DNA of 7,799 bases from Propionibacteriaceae bacterium (GCA_031260385.1 JAIRKB010000013.1:1-7799); one strand, 5' to 3'; counted from the stretch's first letter, positions 1 through 6,526 are shown. Notes: generated by a model from the sequence alone, not told the origin. Translations and numbers: made by a program.

Positions 1-353
1 AAAGGGGCCGGTCGGCGCAAGGCCGGCGGCGGGGTATGGGCGCGGACGGTGGCATAACCGGGCGGGATCGAGGTTTTGCGGGCGGGATGCGAATCGCGTT
101 CCGCTTCGCTGACGCGTCCATCAGGATCAATTGTCAGCCGATAGAGGCCTTCAGGGTCGGAACAGACCGCTGTCAGGGCGCTGCCGTGTTCCCGGGCCGC
201 TTCGGAGAGGATCTCCATGGCCCGGCGTCGGGCGGTTGCCACATCGACGCAGCTGATTAGGGTGGCTTTGCGATTGATCAGCACCTCGCCGGTTCCAGAC
301 GACCGTAAAAAGACTGCGCATACCGGTGCCGGGGCGCTTACGGTCGCTGTCAC
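1..353 (-). CDS. Unrecognised actinobacterial-type protein, N-terminal part (runs off left edge)
   Basis: An open frame on the minus strand starts at GTG 353-351 and stays open to the window edge, giving about 117 residues without a stop. The start is supported by a good Shine-Dalgarno stretch, GAAGGGGG, 5 nt upstream. The frame runs upstream to a stop at 437-435, but the only alternative start nearby, TTG at 368, has no ribosome site. The protein begins VTATVSAPAPVCAVFLRSSG, then has a charged region with an Ala/Arg-rich probable helix (ATARRRAMEILSEAAREHG, about residues 40-58). A strand-like part reading LTAVCSDPEGLYRLTIDPDG follows, and then a Pro-rich stretch from about residue 95. This pattern of a small alpha/beta domain followed by a Pro-rich linker suggests the N-terminal domain of a larger protein, but I do not recognise the family. 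It lies 90 bp downstream of the glycosyltransferase on the same strand and could be co-transcribed with it. Confidence 0.72.
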   Translation of the reverse strand, partial: MTATVSAPAPVCAVFLRSSGTGEVLINRKATLISCVDVATARRRAMEILSEAAREHGSALTAVCSDPEGLYRLTIDPDGRVSEAERDSHPARKTSIPPGYATVRAHTPPPALRRPAP

Positions 354-358
354 GAAGA

Positions 359-366
359 CCCCCTTC
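359..366 (-). promoter_or_regulatory. Ribosome binding site of the left-edge gene
   Basis: GAAGGGGG on the minus strand, 5 nt before GTG 353. It decides the start of the partial gene at the left edge, because the other in-frame candidate (TTG at 368) lacks any purine-rich leader. Confidence 0.6.
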
Positions 367-443
367 AAGGTTTCGAGGCGTTCAAATGGGCTAGCTACTC
401 TGACATTGGAGCTACTCCCTGTCTGATCGGTAGTCTATACCAT

Positions 444-1553
444 TCATCTTGCCCAAGCGATGGCCGCTTCGTAGAACTCGACTAGATGAGCACAGAGAAT
501 TGGCCAGGTTCGCCCCGAGGTGAACTGGCCTGCGGCGGTCGAGAAACGCTGCCGCAGCCTGGGATCGTCGACCAGCTTGATCACCTGGGCGCGCATCATT
601 GCTAGGTCGCCGGGAGGGTAGAGGAAACCGGTATTGGGCTGGATCAGATCGAGGGGGCCGCCTTTAGCGGGGGCGACCACGGCGAGACCACTAGCCAGGG
701 CTTCTTGGATCGCTTGGCCGAAGGTTTCCAGTTCACCGGGATGTACGAAGATGTCCATCGTCGCTAGGGCGGTCGCCAACTCGTTATTTAGAAGTCGGCC
801 GAGGAAGAGCGCTTGTGGTAGGGCTTTTTGGAGGGCAGTCCGCGAGGGGCCGTCACCGACGATCACCAACCTGGTTCCCGGGATCTGGGCGAGCTCGGTG
901 AGATCGTCAACCTGTTTCTCGGGGGCAAGTCGTCCCATATAGCCGATGACGACCTCCCCTTGATTCGCCCACTGGGCATGGAGGGCTTCGTCGCGATGGC
1001 TCGGGGAGAAAGTGATCGTGTCAACGCCCCGACCCCAGATTTCGACACGGGGGATATCGTGGGTGACCAGTTGATCACGGGCCGCCCGCGAGGGTGCCAA
1101 GGTCAGGTTGGCCAGGCCATGGACCTCCCGTACCCTCGTCCAAGCGACCGTCTCGACCAGCCCTAAACCGTACCGCCCGGCATAGGAGGGAATATCTGTC
1201 TGGTAGATCGCCACCGAGGGAATGTTGAGGTTCGTCGCAGCCAGCAAGGCCGCACGACCGAGGAAAAGCGGCGCGGCGGCATGGAGGACATCGGGGGCAA
1301 ACTGGGCCACAATCCGCTCAATGACGAAGGTTGGCGTCACCCCCACCCGGACATCGGAGTAGAGCGGAAAGGGGATCGCCGGCACCGTCGTCACCGGAAA
1401 CCCAGCGTAAGTTTTCGGCACCGCCACATCCCAAGGCGCAATAATCAACGCCTGATGGCCGTTATCCCGCAAGTGCTCCGCAATACGCAATACAGAATTC
1501 GTCACACCGTTAACCTGGGGCAGAAAGCTCTCCGCAGCAATCAAAACCCGCAC
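444..1553 (-). CDS. mgtA: GT4 glycosyltransferase, MgtA/PimB-type GDP-mannose-dependent alpha-mannosyltransferase
   Basis: A 369-residue GT-B fold glycosyltransferase of family GT4, full length for the family. The N-terminal acceptor domain begins MRVLIAAESFLPQVNGVTNS, the signature start of actinobacterial MgtA (as recalled, M. tuberculosis Rv0557), with the conserved VAIYQTDIPSYA near residues 114-125. The donor domain has RLAPEKQ (208-214), where Arg and Lys bind the nucleotide-sugar phosphates, GDG (233-235), and the EX7E pair Glu276/Glu284 in ELETFGQAIQEALASG. Known family members transfer mannose from GDP-mannose to a glucuronosyl-diacylglycerol anchor or phosphatidylinositol mannoside precursors on the inner face of the membrane. 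The exact acceptor here is inferred. The start is GTG 1553. An in-frame TAA lies four codons upstream and AGAGGG abuts the start codon, too close to act as a normal Shine-Dalgarno site. Together with a TAAGCT box, this suggests a leaderless mRNA. Confidence 0.88.
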   Translation of the reverse strand: MRVLIAAESFLPQVNGVTNSVLRIAEHLRDNGHQALIIAPWDVAVPKTYAGFPVTTVPAIPFPLYSDVRVGVTPTFVIERIVAQFAPDVLHAAAPLFLGRAALLAATNLNIPSVAIYQTDIPSYAGRYGLGLVETVAWTRVREVHGLANLTLAPSRAARDQLVTHDIPRVEIWGRGVDTITFSPSHRDEALHAQWANQGEVVIGYMGRLAPEKQVDDLTELAQIPGTRLVIVGDGPSRTALQKALPQALFLGRLLNNELATALATMDIFVHPGELETFGQAIQEALASGLAVVAPAKGGPLDLIQPNTGFLYPPGDLAMMRAQVIKLVDDPRLRQRFSTAAGQFTSGRTWPILCAHLVEFYEAAIAWAR

Positions 1554-1742
1554 CCCTCTAGCTTACAGACTGGGGCGTCTTCTTGGTTCTCGGGTTCACG
1601 ACTTGGAGACTGGTCGCTCTAGGCTGACACCGTACACCACAATGATCTCCTACTGGCGATCAGTAAGAACGCCCAGACAAGGTGGGGAAAATAACCGTAC
1701 TATTCGCCCGTCATCAGTGTCCGGGTTGAGGGAGATCTCCGC
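1554..1742. other. Intergenic gap between the small membrane protein and the glycosyltransferase
   Basis: 189 bp without a credible gene. It holds a perfect 10-bp palindrome, GGAGATCTCC (1731-1740), 3 bp past the stop of the small membrane protein. The -10-like box of the glycosyltransferase lies at its left end. I see no strong intrinsic terminator. Confidence 0.6.
1560..1565 (-). promoter_or_regulatory. Putative -10 box for a leaderless glycosyltransferase mRNA
   Basis: TAAGCT on the minus strand ends exactly 6 nt before GTG 1553, which would place transcription start at or next to the start codon. No convincing -35 hexamer is visible about 17 bp further upstream. The ABC transporter gene has the same arrangement (TACACT, 6 nt, ATG). 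Confidence 0.35.
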
Positions 1743-2126
1743 TCACTCCTGCTCCACTCCGTCCACTCGCTGCGGTATCAGGTCACCATGTTGATCCAAT
1801 ACCCGCCGAGCGCCCACGGCAGACTTGAGATGAACCTCCACTGTCACCGAAACAGCAATAGCTAAGGTAATCCGGTGAGGGTCTCGACCGAATGCCACGA
1901 TGCGTATGGTCGATGATGTTTCACTAATATGCACGTGCGTGTCACAGTGGTTACACGTCCATACGTCAACCAGTATCACTGATGGGTTGTCCGAGTCTGC
2001 CATCCAGACATATGGCTCAGCTTCCTCCCATGGCTGCCGAACTAGTGCCAGGACCAGGGCGATAACCACTAGCATGCTTGCGCCACTTCCGACAAGCAGT
2101 AATACCCAGCGGTTCGGCGGTCTCAT
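1743..2126 (-). CDS. Small membrane-anchored protein of unknown function, coupled to the protease
   Basis: A 127-residue protein with a single hydrophobic helix at about residues 8-30, preceded by Arg2 and Arg6 and followed by an extracellular-type domain. The domain contains a CNHC pair (Cys58, Cys61), which could form a disulfide or bind a metal together with DTHVHI (62-67). It ends in a beta-rich part with VTVEVHLKSAVGARRVLDQHG. From memory, a comparable LxxPLGxRxVxDxxG ending recurs in small exported actinobacterial proteins of unknown function, so I give no function. ATG 2126 lies one base after the protease stop (TGA-A-ATG), so translation is probably coupled and the mRNA shared. A weak GAGAG in the end of the protease gene is the only ribosome-site candidate. 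A role as membrane partner, inhibitor or substrate of the protease is conceivable but not shown. Confidence 0.72.
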   Translation of the reverse strand: MRPPNRWVLLLVGSGASMLVVIALVLALVRQPWEEAEPYVWMADSDNPSVILVDVWTCNHCDTHVHISETSSTIRIVAFGRDPHRITLAIAVSVTVEVHLKSAVGARRVLDQHGDLIPQRVDGVEQE

Positions 2127-2127
2127 T

Positions 2128-3528
2128 TCACATTACTCTCAAGGTTCCGGGAAGTCCTTCATATGCATGCTGGATATCGGTGAAAAGGGCATAGTTGGTC
2201 AACCCTTGATACCCTTTTGCGGAGATGATGCCCTTCGCTGCCACTTTTCCGTTTGAATTCACTGTGTAGACTGGGCCTCCCGAATCTCCACGGGAGAGGG
2301 ATCCCGTTAGCACCGTCCGCTTTCCTCGAGTCGCGTTTACAAGGCGTTCGCCTCCGCCATCAACAGCGTTGGTATTGATCTGATCCACTGTCCATCCGCA
2401 TATTTCGCCGCTAACGGCTCCGCCCGTGCAAAACTGATCACCAATAGCGGAACGTCTCGACCACATCTCGCCCACCGCTGAGCCTGTGCTTGACGAGGAG
2501 TTTCCACGGTAAATACTCGTGCCCGAGTACACTCCACTGTTGAACTCAATGAAAGCAAGATCGCCACGGTAAATACTCTGTCCGCTCATCAAAACGGTCC
2601 CGACACCAGTGTTCCAGTTCTCGAAAGTACCATTTCTTACTGTTCCCATTACTGATCCGCTAGGAGCCTTGATAGTTCCCCCGTTGGGAACGCAGTGACC
2701 TGCTGTCAGCATGCCATTGACAGATCCCCAGTTCCAAGGAAACCCCGAAGTGCAGGAACCTGCCGGAGCGTAGATGACCGCTCCGCCCCAGTAGGCAGAA
2801 GAGTCCGACTGTCGTGAGTAGGTGAGTTCGGGCACGAACTCGCTCTCAACGCTAATCACGACATTTGCTGTGCCATAATTGGTGACGACAAATTGCGTTA
2901 AGTCCTGTGTCAGAGCATGCACAGTTAGGACAACCCGTCCGCTGGCGTCTATGCCGGTCATAACGATTTCGGCTGATCTTAGCCTCGGCTCCTCTCGCGA
3001 TTCAAAGAGGCTCATGTTGATCTGGTCGAGTTGCCGTGCATTGGCACCAGACGGATGCGCCTTAAGTGTGATTCGTTCCAACGCCTCTATTCTCGGATCA
3101 AACACAGGTGCATTTCCTTCTGTCTTACTCGTCGTCCGAGTTCTCGCCAAGTCCAGCAAACGCTGGGTTATGGTCCCCCGATTTGATTTCGAAACCGTGA
3201 CAGCAAGCGAAGACACAGCGGGCAAAACAACACCTCCTTCTTGGACCACCGGATAGCCGAAATCGTCTGGGTGTTTCTCAGCTACGACCAAAGCTGCTGC
3301 ATACGCTTCCAATAAGTCGTTAGGAACATCCCTGGTTGTTTCTATAACCGTTACTCCGGACAGATCAACATAATCGCCATTATCTCGCTCGGTGTTCACA
3401 TCTGTCTCATTCGGTTTTGCAGCCGCAGGCTCGCTTGCACACGCGAACGCTCCGATAGCCAAGAATGCGGCGATAAGTACTTTCGCAAATTTATGAGAAT
3501 TCGTGGAATCAATCCCCCCTGTTCTCAA
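2128..3528 (-). CDS. Secreted trypsin/chymotrypsin-fold serine protease (S1 family) with pro-region
   Basis: A 466-residue preproprotein. The N-terminus has a basic stretch and hydrophobic segment (about 13-29, HKFAKVLIAAFLAIGAFA) typical of Sec export, and signal peptidase could cut after AAA at 35-37. Residues 38 to about 245 form a pro-region or N-terminal domain with no motif I recognise. The protease domain follows, with catalytic His278 in GMLTAGHC, Asp323 in RGDLAFIEF and nucleophile Ser416 in RGDSGGPVY. Cys259/Cys279 and Cys367/Cys377 are placed as the disulfides common in bacterial S1 enzymes of the streptogrisin type. All catalytic residues are intact, so it should be active outside the cell. 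The start is TTG 3528, with TGAGG 8 nt upstream and no ATG or GTG near the signal peptide. A sigma-A-like promoter lies about 57 bp upstream. GC content in sampled lines is about 45-52%, below the neighbours. Confidence 0.9.
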   Translation of the reverse strand: MRTGGIDSTNSHKFAKVLIAAFLAIGAFACASEPAAAKPNETDVNTERDNGDYVDLSGVTVIETTRDVPNDLLEAYAAALVVAEKHPDDFGYPVVQEGGVVLPAVSSLAVTVSKSNRGTITQRLLDLARTRTTSKTEGNAPVFDPRIEALERITLKAHPSGANARQLDQINMSLFESREEPRLRSAEIVMTGIDASGRVVLTVHALTQDLTQFVVTNYGTANVVISVESEFVPELTYSRQSDSSAYWGGAVIYAPAGSCTSGFPWNWGSVNGMLTAGHCVPNGGTIKAPSGSVMGTVRNGTFENWNTGVGTVLMSGQSIYRGDLAFIEFNSGVYSGTSIYRGNSSSSTGSAVGEMWSRRSAIGDQFCTGGAVSGEICGWTVDQINTNAVDGGGERLVNATRGKRTVLTGSLSRGDSGGPVYTVNSNGKVAAKGIISAKGYQGLTNYALFTDIQHAYEGLPGTLRVM

Positions 3529-3536
3529 CGGTCAAA

Positions 3537-3541
3537 CCTCA
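3537..3541 (-). promoter_or_regulatory. Ribosome binding site of the protease gene
   Basis: TGAGG on the minus strand, 8 nt before TTG 3528. It supports the unusual TTG start, since no ATG or GTG in frame would leave a signal peptide intact. Confidence 0.55.
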
Positions 3542-3584
3542 GCGCCATCGCTGTTGACCGTCGTTGTTCGTCGCTGACAGAGTC

Positions 3585-3613
3585 ATCATAATAGATATCC
3601 GGGGGGGCGTCAA
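3585..3613 (-). promoter_or_regulatory. Sigma-A-type promoter of the protease / small membrane protein unit
   Basis: On the minus strand TTGACG (3613-3608) and TATGAT (3590-3585) are separated by exactly 17 bp, one mismatch each from the consensus hexamers. Transcription would begin near 3578, leaving a leader of about 50 nt before the TTG start. The spacer begins with a run of seven C. Confidence 0.7.
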
Positions 3614-3728
3614 CCACGGGTGAATAGGTCGTCGAGGGATACTGTTGATTGCACAGAATCGCGGTAGCCTTTGTCGGCTAGACCTCAATTCCTCCTCACT
3701 CATGAGGTACACGTCACACTATGACCTA

Positions 3729-3766
3729 TCGTGTTCACTGTCGTGTATTGAGTTGATCTGTCGTGT
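3729..3766 (+). repeat. Iterated TCGTGT motifs, possible operator cluster
   Basis: TCGTGT occurs at 3729-3734, 3741-3746 and 3761-3766. The last two lie in identical CTGTCGTGT 9-mers exactly 20 bp apart, and the 8-mer CTGTCGTG recurs at 3886-3893. Roughly helical spacing upstream of a gene suggests protein binding sites, but no known regulator is recognised. Confidence 0.35.
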
Positions 3767-3801
3767 TGAACGATTTCAGTTCCTGCTTTAGTGTCCTATT
3801 G

Positions 3802-3834
3802 AGCGGAATCACGGTTATGAGACTAGATTCCGCT
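3802..3834. repeat. Inverted repeat AGCGGAATC-N15-GATTCCGCT upstream of the ABC operon
   Basis: Perfect 9-bp arms (3802-3810 and 3826-3834) flank a 15-nt spacer. The inner 8 bp of each arm, GCGGAATC and GATTCCGC, are the same as in the two long hairpins downstream of the ABC operon, where the spacer is 16 nt. It could be a regulator site or a diverged copy of a dispersed repeat. Confidence 0.6.
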
Positions 3835-3917
3835 GGATAAGGCACGATCACTCGTTGTGGATTTCGGTGGTTACGGATCGTCGTACTGTCGTGAGGTCGC
3901 GTTGGGGGTGGGGCGGC

Positions 3918-3923
3918 TACACT
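3918..3923 (+). promoter_or_regulatory. Putative -10 box for a leaderless ABC operon mRNA
   Basis: TACACT ends 6 nt before ATG 3930, the distance expected if transcription starts on the A of the start codon. GGAGG (3924-3928) lies only 1 nt from the ATG, too close to serve as a normal ribosome site. No clear -35 hexamer is seen. Confidence 0.4.
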
Positions 3924-3929
3924 GGAGGT

Positions 3930-4712
3930 ATGCCAGAAGTTATTAACCAAGCTGATGCTGCGCCTAGTGTGGTGATTCGGGGGTTGACCAAGTTTTTTGG
4001 GCAACTGTGTGCGGTAAACAACCTTTTCATGGATATTCCCAGAGGATCGATGTTTGGGTTTGTGGGGCCGAATGGGGCCGGGAAGACTACCACCTTATCG
4101 ATGATGACCGGGTTGTTGCCGCCGAATGCGGGGACGATCTCGGTGACGGGGATTGATGTTTGGACGAACCTCGCGCTGGTGAAGGCGAAGATGGGGATTC
4201 TGCCGGATCGGTTGCGGCTCTTTGACCGGTTGAGCGGTCAGGAGCTGTTGACCTATACCGGTTTGCTGCGCGGTATGGATCGTACGACCGTTGCGGAACG
4301 TTCGCGGGATCTACTGGAGGCCCTCGGGTTGGCTGATGACGCCCGGAAGGCAGTGGCCGACTATTCCGCTGGGATGACCAAGAAGATCGGGCTGGCTTGT
4401 GCGGTGATCCACGCTCCCGATCTGCTGGTCTTGGATGAGCCTTTTGAAGCGATTGATCCGGTTTCTGCTCGGGTGATCGCCGATATCCTCGGCGGTTTTG
4501 TCGCCGGTGGCGGCACGGTGATCCTCTCCTCCCATGTCATGGACACCGTCCAACGGCTCTGCGATCATGTAGCGGTGATTGCTCGCGGGCAGTTGTTAGC
4601 GATCGGGTCGGTCGCCGAGGTGGCAGGGGAGACCGATCTGGAGTCACGGTTCATTGAACTGGTTGGCGGTGCCCCGACCCTAGGAGAGTTGTCATGGTTG
4701 CGACCCTCCTGA
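3930..4712 (+). CDS. ABC transporter ATP-binding protein
   Basis: A 260-residue nucleotide-binding subunit that powers the permease encoded next. Visible motifs are Walker A GPNGAGKTT (46-54), a signature in the degenerate form YSAGM (145-149), Walker B LLVLDEP (165-171) with catalytic Glu170, D-loop residues EAID (173-176) and switch His202 in SSHVMD. At the Q-loop position the usual Gln is Asp93 (GILPDRLRLFDRLSG), a kind of substitution seen in other exporters of this CcmA/EcsA-like class. Length and layout fit DrrA/EcsA-like ATPases of ABC-2 exporters; the cargo is unknown. ATG 3930 is preferred over the in-frame GTG at 3855, because the 25 extra residues resemble nothing and would include the apparent promoter. 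The stop overlaps the permease gene by 19 bp, so the two are co-translated. Confidence 0.93.
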   Translation: MPEVINQADAAPSVVIRGLTKFFGQLCAVNNLFMDIPRGSMFGFVGPNGAGKTTTLSMMTGLLPPNAGTISVTGIDVWTNLALVKAKMGILPDRLRLFDRLSGQELLTYTGLLRGMDRTTVAERSRDLLEALGLADDARKAVADYSAGMTKKIGLACAVIHAPDLLVLDEPFEAIDPVSARVIADILGGFVAGGGTVILSSHVMDTVQRLCDHVAVIARGQLLAIGSVAEVAGETDLESRFIELVGGAPTLGELSWLRPS

Positions 4713-6364
4713 GCCTGAAGTGGCGGTTGACGATCGCCGACCTAAAGCGCTCGGTCGCTCGGCTGGTGATCTTCATTATCTTGGGGGTGTACGCCCTTGG
4801 CGTGGTGGTGATGGCCCTAGTCGGCTTGGCTGTCACCTCTATGGTGGTCGAGGGGAATGAGTCGATTACGGGGGCGATTACGATCATCGTTGGGGCGACG
4901 TTGGTGCTCGGCTGGATGATCCTACCCTTACTATTCTTTGGCACTGATCAGACCCTCGATCCGGCCCGTTTCGTCCAATTTCCCCTCACTGGGCGTCAGC
5001 TTGCACCCGGTTTGGTCCTGTCGGGGATCCTCGGCTTGCCCGGGATGGTGACCGCGATCCTTTCTCTCGGAATGGCTCTACCCTGGCTGCGGACGCCTTG
5101 GGTTCTTCTGGTCGGCTTGGTCGGCGGGGGGCTTGGTTTCTTGATGACCCAGGTTTTCTGTCGACTGGCTTCGACGGCCCTGTCGGGCACCCTGTCTTCG
5201 CGTAAGGTCAAGGATCTGACGGCGTTGATTGGCCTAGTGGTCATCCTGGTTTTGTCGATGGCCGGATATGCCGTCTCGATGGTGGTCGGCATCCTGTCGG
5301 AGTCGACCGGTGGTTTTAGCTCGGTGGTGAGCGGGACCGAACGTTTAGCGGCCGGTCTGGCCTGGACCCCGCTCGGTGCCCCTTGGGCCCTGGTGGCTGA
5401 TGCCGCTCAGGGTCGTTGGCTGGTGGCGCTCGGGCATTTGGGCCTCACGGTGGTCTATCTCTTGGTTGGGCTATGGCTTTATAGTGCGGTGCTCAGTAAG
5501 GCGCTGGTCACCCCGGTCCGCGATGGTTCGAGCACGATCGCCAAGCATGATTCGATTGCCCGGGCCGGGGGCTGGACCTGGGCCCAGGGCAATCTACTCC
5601 CTGTTGCCGCGATCACCGCCCGTTGTCTACGCTACTGGCGCCGCGACCCGCGTTATCTCGGCCAGATCCCGGCGGTGATTCTGGTCTTTGCCTTGTTCTC
5701 GGTGATGGGCGTGACCATGCCCCTGCTGCCGACCGGTGACACGCCGATGCCGGGCTTCCTAGTCACCGGCCTGCTGGGCTTTGGCCTCGGGTTGACGGCT
5801 TTGATGACGGGTTATGTCTTAAGCGCCGATATCGCTAGTGATGCCACCGCTTGGTGGATCCACCTCGCTACGGGGATTAAGGGCTGGCAGGATCGGCTCG
5901 GTCGGGTGCTCGCCCAGGCGGTTTGGGCGGTGCCCTTACTCTTGGTTGCTGGCATCGTCGTACCATCAATTGTTGGAGGTACGGCGCGAATCCCCGCTAT
6001 CTTGGGAGCGATCTTCGCCTTGTATCTGTGCGGCATCGGGGTGGCCTCGATCTTCTCCGCCTTGATCATCTATCCGGTTCCCCTGCCCGGCGAATCGCCG
6101 ATGCGGATGAAGACCGGCATGATGGGCTCGCAGATGCTCTCCCAACTCGGCTCGATGACCGCCGGCGGCTTGCTCGGGGCCCCAATCGGCATCTGGGCGA
6201 TCTTCGCCTCCGGGGTGCAAACCTGGTTGGTCTTGATCGTCGGCCTAATCTGGGGTGGCGCCGTCGCCGTCACCGGCATCATCCAAGGTGGTCGCCTAAT
6301 GGAGTCCCGTGCCCCCACCATCCTCCAAACCCTCATCAAAAACGACTCCCGCGAACGAAGCTAG
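4694..6364 (+). CDS. ABC transporter permease, ABC-2-like, about 12 transmembrane helices
   Basis: A 556-residue very hydrophobic protein with about twelve membrane segments by eye. They lie near residues 24-48, 60-83, 103-128, 134-155, 176-198, 240-265, 325-345, 353-378, 405-427, 432-462, 488-510 and 512-536. Cytoplasmic-type basic stretches include LKWRLTIADLKRS at the N-terminus and RCLRYWRRDPRYLG (about 311-324), which resembles the coupling region seen halfway through many two-repeat exporter permeases. The even helix count and internal second N-terminal-like motif suggest two fused six-helix halves. ATG 4694 has AGGAGAG 5 nt upstream and lies inside the end of the ATPase gene, a classic coupled pair. 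The substrate cannot be inferred. Third codon positions become very C-rich towards the end. Confidence 0.88.
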   Translation: MVATLLSLKWRLTIADLKRSVARLVIFIILGVYALGVVVMALVGLAVTSMVVEGNESITGAITIIVGATLVLGWMILPLLFFGTDQTLDPARFVQFPLTGRQLAPGLVLSGILGLPGMVTAILSLGMALPWLRTPWVLLVGLVGGGLGFLMTQVFCRLASTALSGTLSSRKVKDLTALIGLVVILVLSMAGYAVSMVVGILSESTGGFSSVVSGTERLAAGLAWTPLGAPWALVADAAQGRWLVALGHLGLTVVYLLVGLWLYSAVLSKALVTPVRDGSSTIAKHDSIARAGGWTWAQGNLLPVAAITARCLRYWRRDPRYLGQIPAVILVFALFSVMGVTMPLLPTGDTPMPGFLVTGLLGFGLGLTALMTGYVLSADIASDATAWWIHLATGIKGWQDRLGRVLAQAVWAVPLLLVAGIVVPSIVGGTARIPAILGAIFALYLCGIGVASIFSALIIYPVPLPGESPMRMKTGMMGSQMLSQLGSMTAGGLLGAPIGIWAIFASGVQTWLVLIVGLIWGGAVAVTGIIQGGRLMESRAPTILQTLIKNDSRERS

Positions 6365-6367
6365 GGC

Positions 6368-6421
6368 CGATATTCGGTGCGGAATCGAGGTATTTTTAGG
6401 TAGATTCCGCACCGAATATCG
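6368..6421. repeat. Long perfect hairpin 1 after the ABC operon
   Basis: Arms 6368-6386 and 6403-6421 are perfectly complementary over 19 bp, with core ATTCGGTGCGGAATC, and enclose a 16-nt loop containing TTTTT. It begins 4 bp after the permease stop. No T-tract follows, so it is not a canonical intrinsic terminator. It may still end or stabilise the ABC transcript. Confidence 0.8.
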
Positions 6422-6445
6422 TCGTCTCACGCGTACGAGGGAATT

Positions 6446-6491
6446 ATTCGGTGCGGAATCTAGTCATTTTGGACCAGATTCCGCACCGAAT
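6446..6491. repeat. Long perfect hairpin 2, tandem copy
   Basis: Arms 6446-6461 and 6476-6491 are perfectly complementary over 16 bp, and inner GTC/GAC (6463-6465, 6472-6474) can extend the stem past one mismatch. The 15-bp core arms are identical to those of the first hairpin, offset by exactly 74 bp on both sides. The 16 nt between cores match the first loop at only about half the positions. No T-tract follows. Confidence 0.8.
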
Positions 6492-6526
6492 CTTTGCCAG
6501 CTAAGCCCTATGATGGTTACGACTTT

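Larger units (their letters stand above)
3614..3929. other. Divergent intergenic region between the protease promoter and the ABC operon
   Basis: This 316-bp stretch has no credible gene; the open frames crossing it lack coding character. It holds three TCGTGT motifs (3729-3734, 3741-3746, 3761-3766) and a TGTCGTG at 3887-3893. It also holds a short CCTCA/TGAGG hairpin just upstream of 3710, an inverted repeat at 3802-3834 and a -10-like box at 3918-3923. It is AT-richer than the flanking core genes. Confidence 0.6.

Noticed and set aside
36..426. Two plus-strand open frames at the left edge (36-260 and 217-426)
   Set aside because: They lie opposite the minus-strand partial gene, which has a good ribosome site and protein-like sequence. 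The plus-strand translations look like antisense shadows.
3439..3441. Lipoprotein cysteine (Cys30) in the protease signal peptide
   Set aside because: The preceding residues AFA do not match the usual lipobox, which has Leu/Val/Ile at -3 and a small residue at -2. Ordinary signal peptidase cleavage after AAA (35-37) is more likely.
3855..3929. Longer start of the ABC ATPase at GTG 3855
   Set aside because: The added residues are Arg/Trp/Gly-rich and unlike the family, and the stretch contains the putative -10 box. ATG 3930 fits family length.
3735..4004. Minus-strand 89-residue open frame in the divergent region
   Set aside because: It has no ribosome site, no recognisable sequence, and overlaps the start of the ABC ATPase.
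5923..6399. 158-residue plus-strand open frame overlapping the permease
   Set aside because: It is Arg/His-rich, out of frame and wholly inside the clearly coding permease, as expected for a shadow frame in GC-rich DNA.
6368..6491. Hairpins as classical intrinsic terminators
   Set aside because: Neither stem is followed by a T-run in either direction. Their conserved pair layout suggests another or additional role, so I list them as repeats.
6510..6515. ATG-ATG at 6510 as a leaderless tsaE start
   Set aside because: No TANNNT box lies about 6 nt upstream, and a perfect AGGAGG lies downstream of it. Kept only as second choice.
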